A DNA stretch of 64,000 nt from Flavobacteriia bacterium (lineage in GTDB: Bacteria; Bacteroidota; Bacteroidia; Flavobacteriales_D; Crocinitomicaceae), in the NCBI GenBank assembly GCA_947490145.1, contig CANLGD010000008.1, forward strand, positions 1 through 64,000, in the 5' to 3' direction. The notes beneath the pieces are model-generated. The model made no database searches. It had not been told where the DNA came from and saw only the letters and a list, made by a program, of their open reading frames with translations. The translations under genes and the position numbers were made by a program. Numbering within the stretch: position 1 is the stretch's first letter; each line of letters opens with the position of its first letter. Below are positions 62,037 through 64,000 of this stretch, in pieces.

Positions 62037-63710
62037 TTATTTATCTGTTACACATCCTTTTGAAGCGGAGGAAACACATTTTGCATATTTATATAAAATA
62101 CCTTTTTTTACTTTCAATTCAGGTTTTTGCCACCTACTTTTCCTTAAAAGTAATTCTTCATCAGAAATTATCAATTCCAATGTATTATTTTTTGCATCAA
62201 TTGAAATAATATCTCCATCAACGACGAGAGCAATTGTTCCACCATCATAAGCTTCAGGAGAAATATGCCCTACAACAAATCCATGTGAACCGCCAGAAAA
62301 TCTTCCATCAGTTATTAAAGCAACCTTGTCACCAAGACCAGCGCCCATTATTGCAGAAGTTGGTTTCAACATTTCTGGCATTCCAGGTCCACCTTTTGGT
62401 CCACAACTTCTAATCACAACAACATTTCCAGCTTTAATTTTCCCTGATTGGACTCCTGTAATTACTTCAAATTCATCTTCAAAAACTACAGCTGGTCCTT
62501 CAAAGTATTCGCCTTCATTTCCGCTAATTTTTGCAACAGAACCTTCAGTTGCTAAATTGCCAAATAACATTTGTAAATGTCCCGTTTTTTTAATCGGATT
62601 TTCAAGTGGCTTTATGACAACTTGACCTACTTTTAATTCAGAAATTTCTTTCAAATTTTCAGCCATTGTTTTTCCTGTAACAGTTAAACAATTTCCATTA
62701 ATTAGTCCTTTTTCTAATAAATACTTTAAAACCGCTGGAATTCCACCGACATTATGTAGATCTTCCATCAAATATTTTCCGCTTGGCTTTAAGTCAGCTA
62801 ATACTGGGATTCTATCTGTAACATTTTGAAAATCTTTTAATGTAATTTCGATACCAACTGAATCTGCCATTGCAATCAAATGTAAAACCGCATTTGTTGA
62901 ACCGCCTAAAATAGAAACAATTACCATTGCATTTTCAAAAGCTTCTCTCGTCATAATATCACGAGGCTTAATGTCTTTTTCCAATAACAATTTTATAGCT
63001 TTTCCAGCTTCAAAACATTCGTTTAATTTTTCATTACTCAAGGCTGGATTTGAAGAACTATAAGGCAAACTCATTCCAAGTGCTTCGATTGCTGAAGACA
63101 TAGTATTTGCTGTATACATTCCACCGCAAGCTCCAGCTCCAGGACAAGCATTTTTGATTATTCCTTTAAAATCTTCTTGAGAAATAGTATTGTTTATTTT
63201 TTTGCCTAAAGCCTCAAAAGCTGAAACAATGTTTAGAGATTCATCTTTCCATTTTCCAGAATGAATTGTTCCACCGTAAACCATTATTGCTGGCCGATTT
63301 AATCTTCCCATTCCAATAATTGAACCAGGCATATTTTTATCGCAACCAACAACAGCAAGTAAGGCATCATACCACTGTGCACCCATTACAGTTTCAATGG
63401 AATCAGCTATTACATCTCTCGAAACCAAGGAATAACGCATTCCAGTTGTGCCATTGGATATTCCGTCAGAAACTCCAATTGTGTTGAAAATTAAGCCAAC
63501 TAAATCTTCATTTTGAACGGATGATTTAATATTTCTAGCAAGCTCATTTAAGTGCATATTACAAGTATTTCCTTCGTAACCAGTGCTAACAATTCCAACT
63601 TGCGCTTTCTTTAAATCTTCTTCTGTTAAACCAATTCCATAAAGCATGGCTTGCGCAGCTGGTTGTGTTTCGTCTTGGGTTATTGTCCTACTATATTTAT
63701 TTAAACTCAT
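62037..63710 (-). CDS. ilvD: dihydroxy-acid dehydratase
   Basis: [66 protein letters not shown]. Confidence 0.98.
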   Translation of the reverse strand: MSLNKYSRTITQDETQPAAQAMLYGIGLTEEDLKKAQVGIVSTGYEGNTCNMHLNELARNIKSSVQNEDLVGLIFNTIGVSDGISNGTTGMRYSLVSRDVIADSIETVMGAQWYDALLAVVGCDKNMPGSIIGMGRLNRPAIMVYGGTIHSGKWKDESLNIVSAFEALGKKINNTISQEDFKGIIKNACPGAGACGGMYTANTMSSAIEALGMSLPYSSSNPALSNEKLNECFEAGKAIKLLLEKDIKPRDIMTREAFENAMVIVSILGGSTNAVLHLIAMADSVGIEITLKDFQNVTDRIPVLADLKPSGKYLMEDLHNVGGIPAVLKYLLEKGLINGNCLTVTGKTMAENLKEISELKVGQVVIKPLENPIKKTGHLQMLFGNLATEGSVAKISGNEGEYFEGPAVVFEDEFEVITGVQSGKIKAGNVVVIRSCGPKGGPGMPEMLKPTSAIMGAGLGDKVALITDGRFSGGSHGFVVGHISPEAYDGGTIALVVDGDIISIDAKNNTLELIISDEELLLRKSRWQKPELKVKKGILYKYAKCVSSASKGCVTDK

Positions 63711-63850
63711 TATTTTAGCTTTAATAATTTTCTTTTTCTTTCCAAAGATTTGGCTTCCTTAAGTAATTTATCAATTAATTGTTGCTCACTGAGTGTTTCA
63801 TTTTTTGGCATGATAAAGTTAGTTTTCTCAGCATTTTTATTTAATTTCAT
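63710..63850 (-). CDS. 46-aa small ORF overlapping the ilvD start
   Basis: [46 protein letters not shown]; stop TAA overlaps the ilvD ATG by one base (TAATG). Confidence 0.5.
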   Translation of the reverse strand: MKLNKNAEKTNFIMPKNETLSEQQLIDKLLKEAKSLERKRKLLKLK

Positions 63851-63859
63851 GACATCTAT

Positions 63860-64000
63860 TTAGATATGTAAATTCTCGTATTCATTTTTAGAAACTCTCA
63901 ATTTATAACGACGTTGAATCATTCGAGCGTTTGTATCTTCCCAATTCATTGGGAATTTATAATCATTAAATTGTTCAATTCCAACAACTTCTGCTGCTGT
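63860..64000 (-). CDS. C-terminal part of an unidentified protein, truncated by the window edge
   Basis: Open minus frame ...TAAEVVGIEQFNDYKFPMNWEDTNARMIQRRYKLRVSKNEYENLHI*. Confidence 0.5.
   Translation of the reverse strand, partial: TAAEVVGIEQFNDYKFPMNWEDTNARMIQRRYKLRVSKNEYENLHI

Noticed and set aside
1-64000. CRISPR arrays, prophage, intact IS elements, toxin-antitoxin or defense operons
   Set aside because: No regularly spaced repeats, transposase, integrase or recognisable defense genes in the ORF set or the gaps read.

Overview
AT-rich Bacteroidota chromosome segment, probably Flavobacteriia / Crocinitomicaceae-like. This is judged from gene content, TAnnTTTG-type -7 promoters, a T9SS type B C-terminal domain, and the split atp cluster. 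It is mostly housekeeping: metF, nrdA/nrdB, comF-like, mnmG, ybeY, gltX, folB, rpiB, ung, rnr, ansA, tatD, aspS, ppa, waaA, atpBEFHAG, three tandem ssb genes, bcp, recA and ilvDBNCA, plus tRNA-Cys(GCA) and tRNA-Ser(GGA). I found no phage, CRISPR, or complete transposon or defense system. The most interesting signals are mainly non-coding or in genes the ORF track misses: (1) a perfect parS palindrome and a 15/16 variant flanking mnmG, with an AT-rich DnaA-box-like region about 8 kb away that is an oriC candidate; (2) a decayed histidine kinase C-terminus next to an intact LytTR response regulator; (3) three consecutive divergent SSB paralogs without acidic tails, near recA; (4) a 27-bp perfect palindrome just upstream of the recA -7 element; (5) a homopolymer frameshift in a small lipoprotein gene; (6) a decayed second copy of the tRNA-Cys unit; (7) a truncated DUF559 endonuclease-like fragment next to a GC-rich palindromic repeat; (8) a dispersed AGAnTCAGAAGTCAAGACTT inverted-repeat family; (9) small unannotated ORFs. 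All calls are by eye from sequence and translations; no searches were run.
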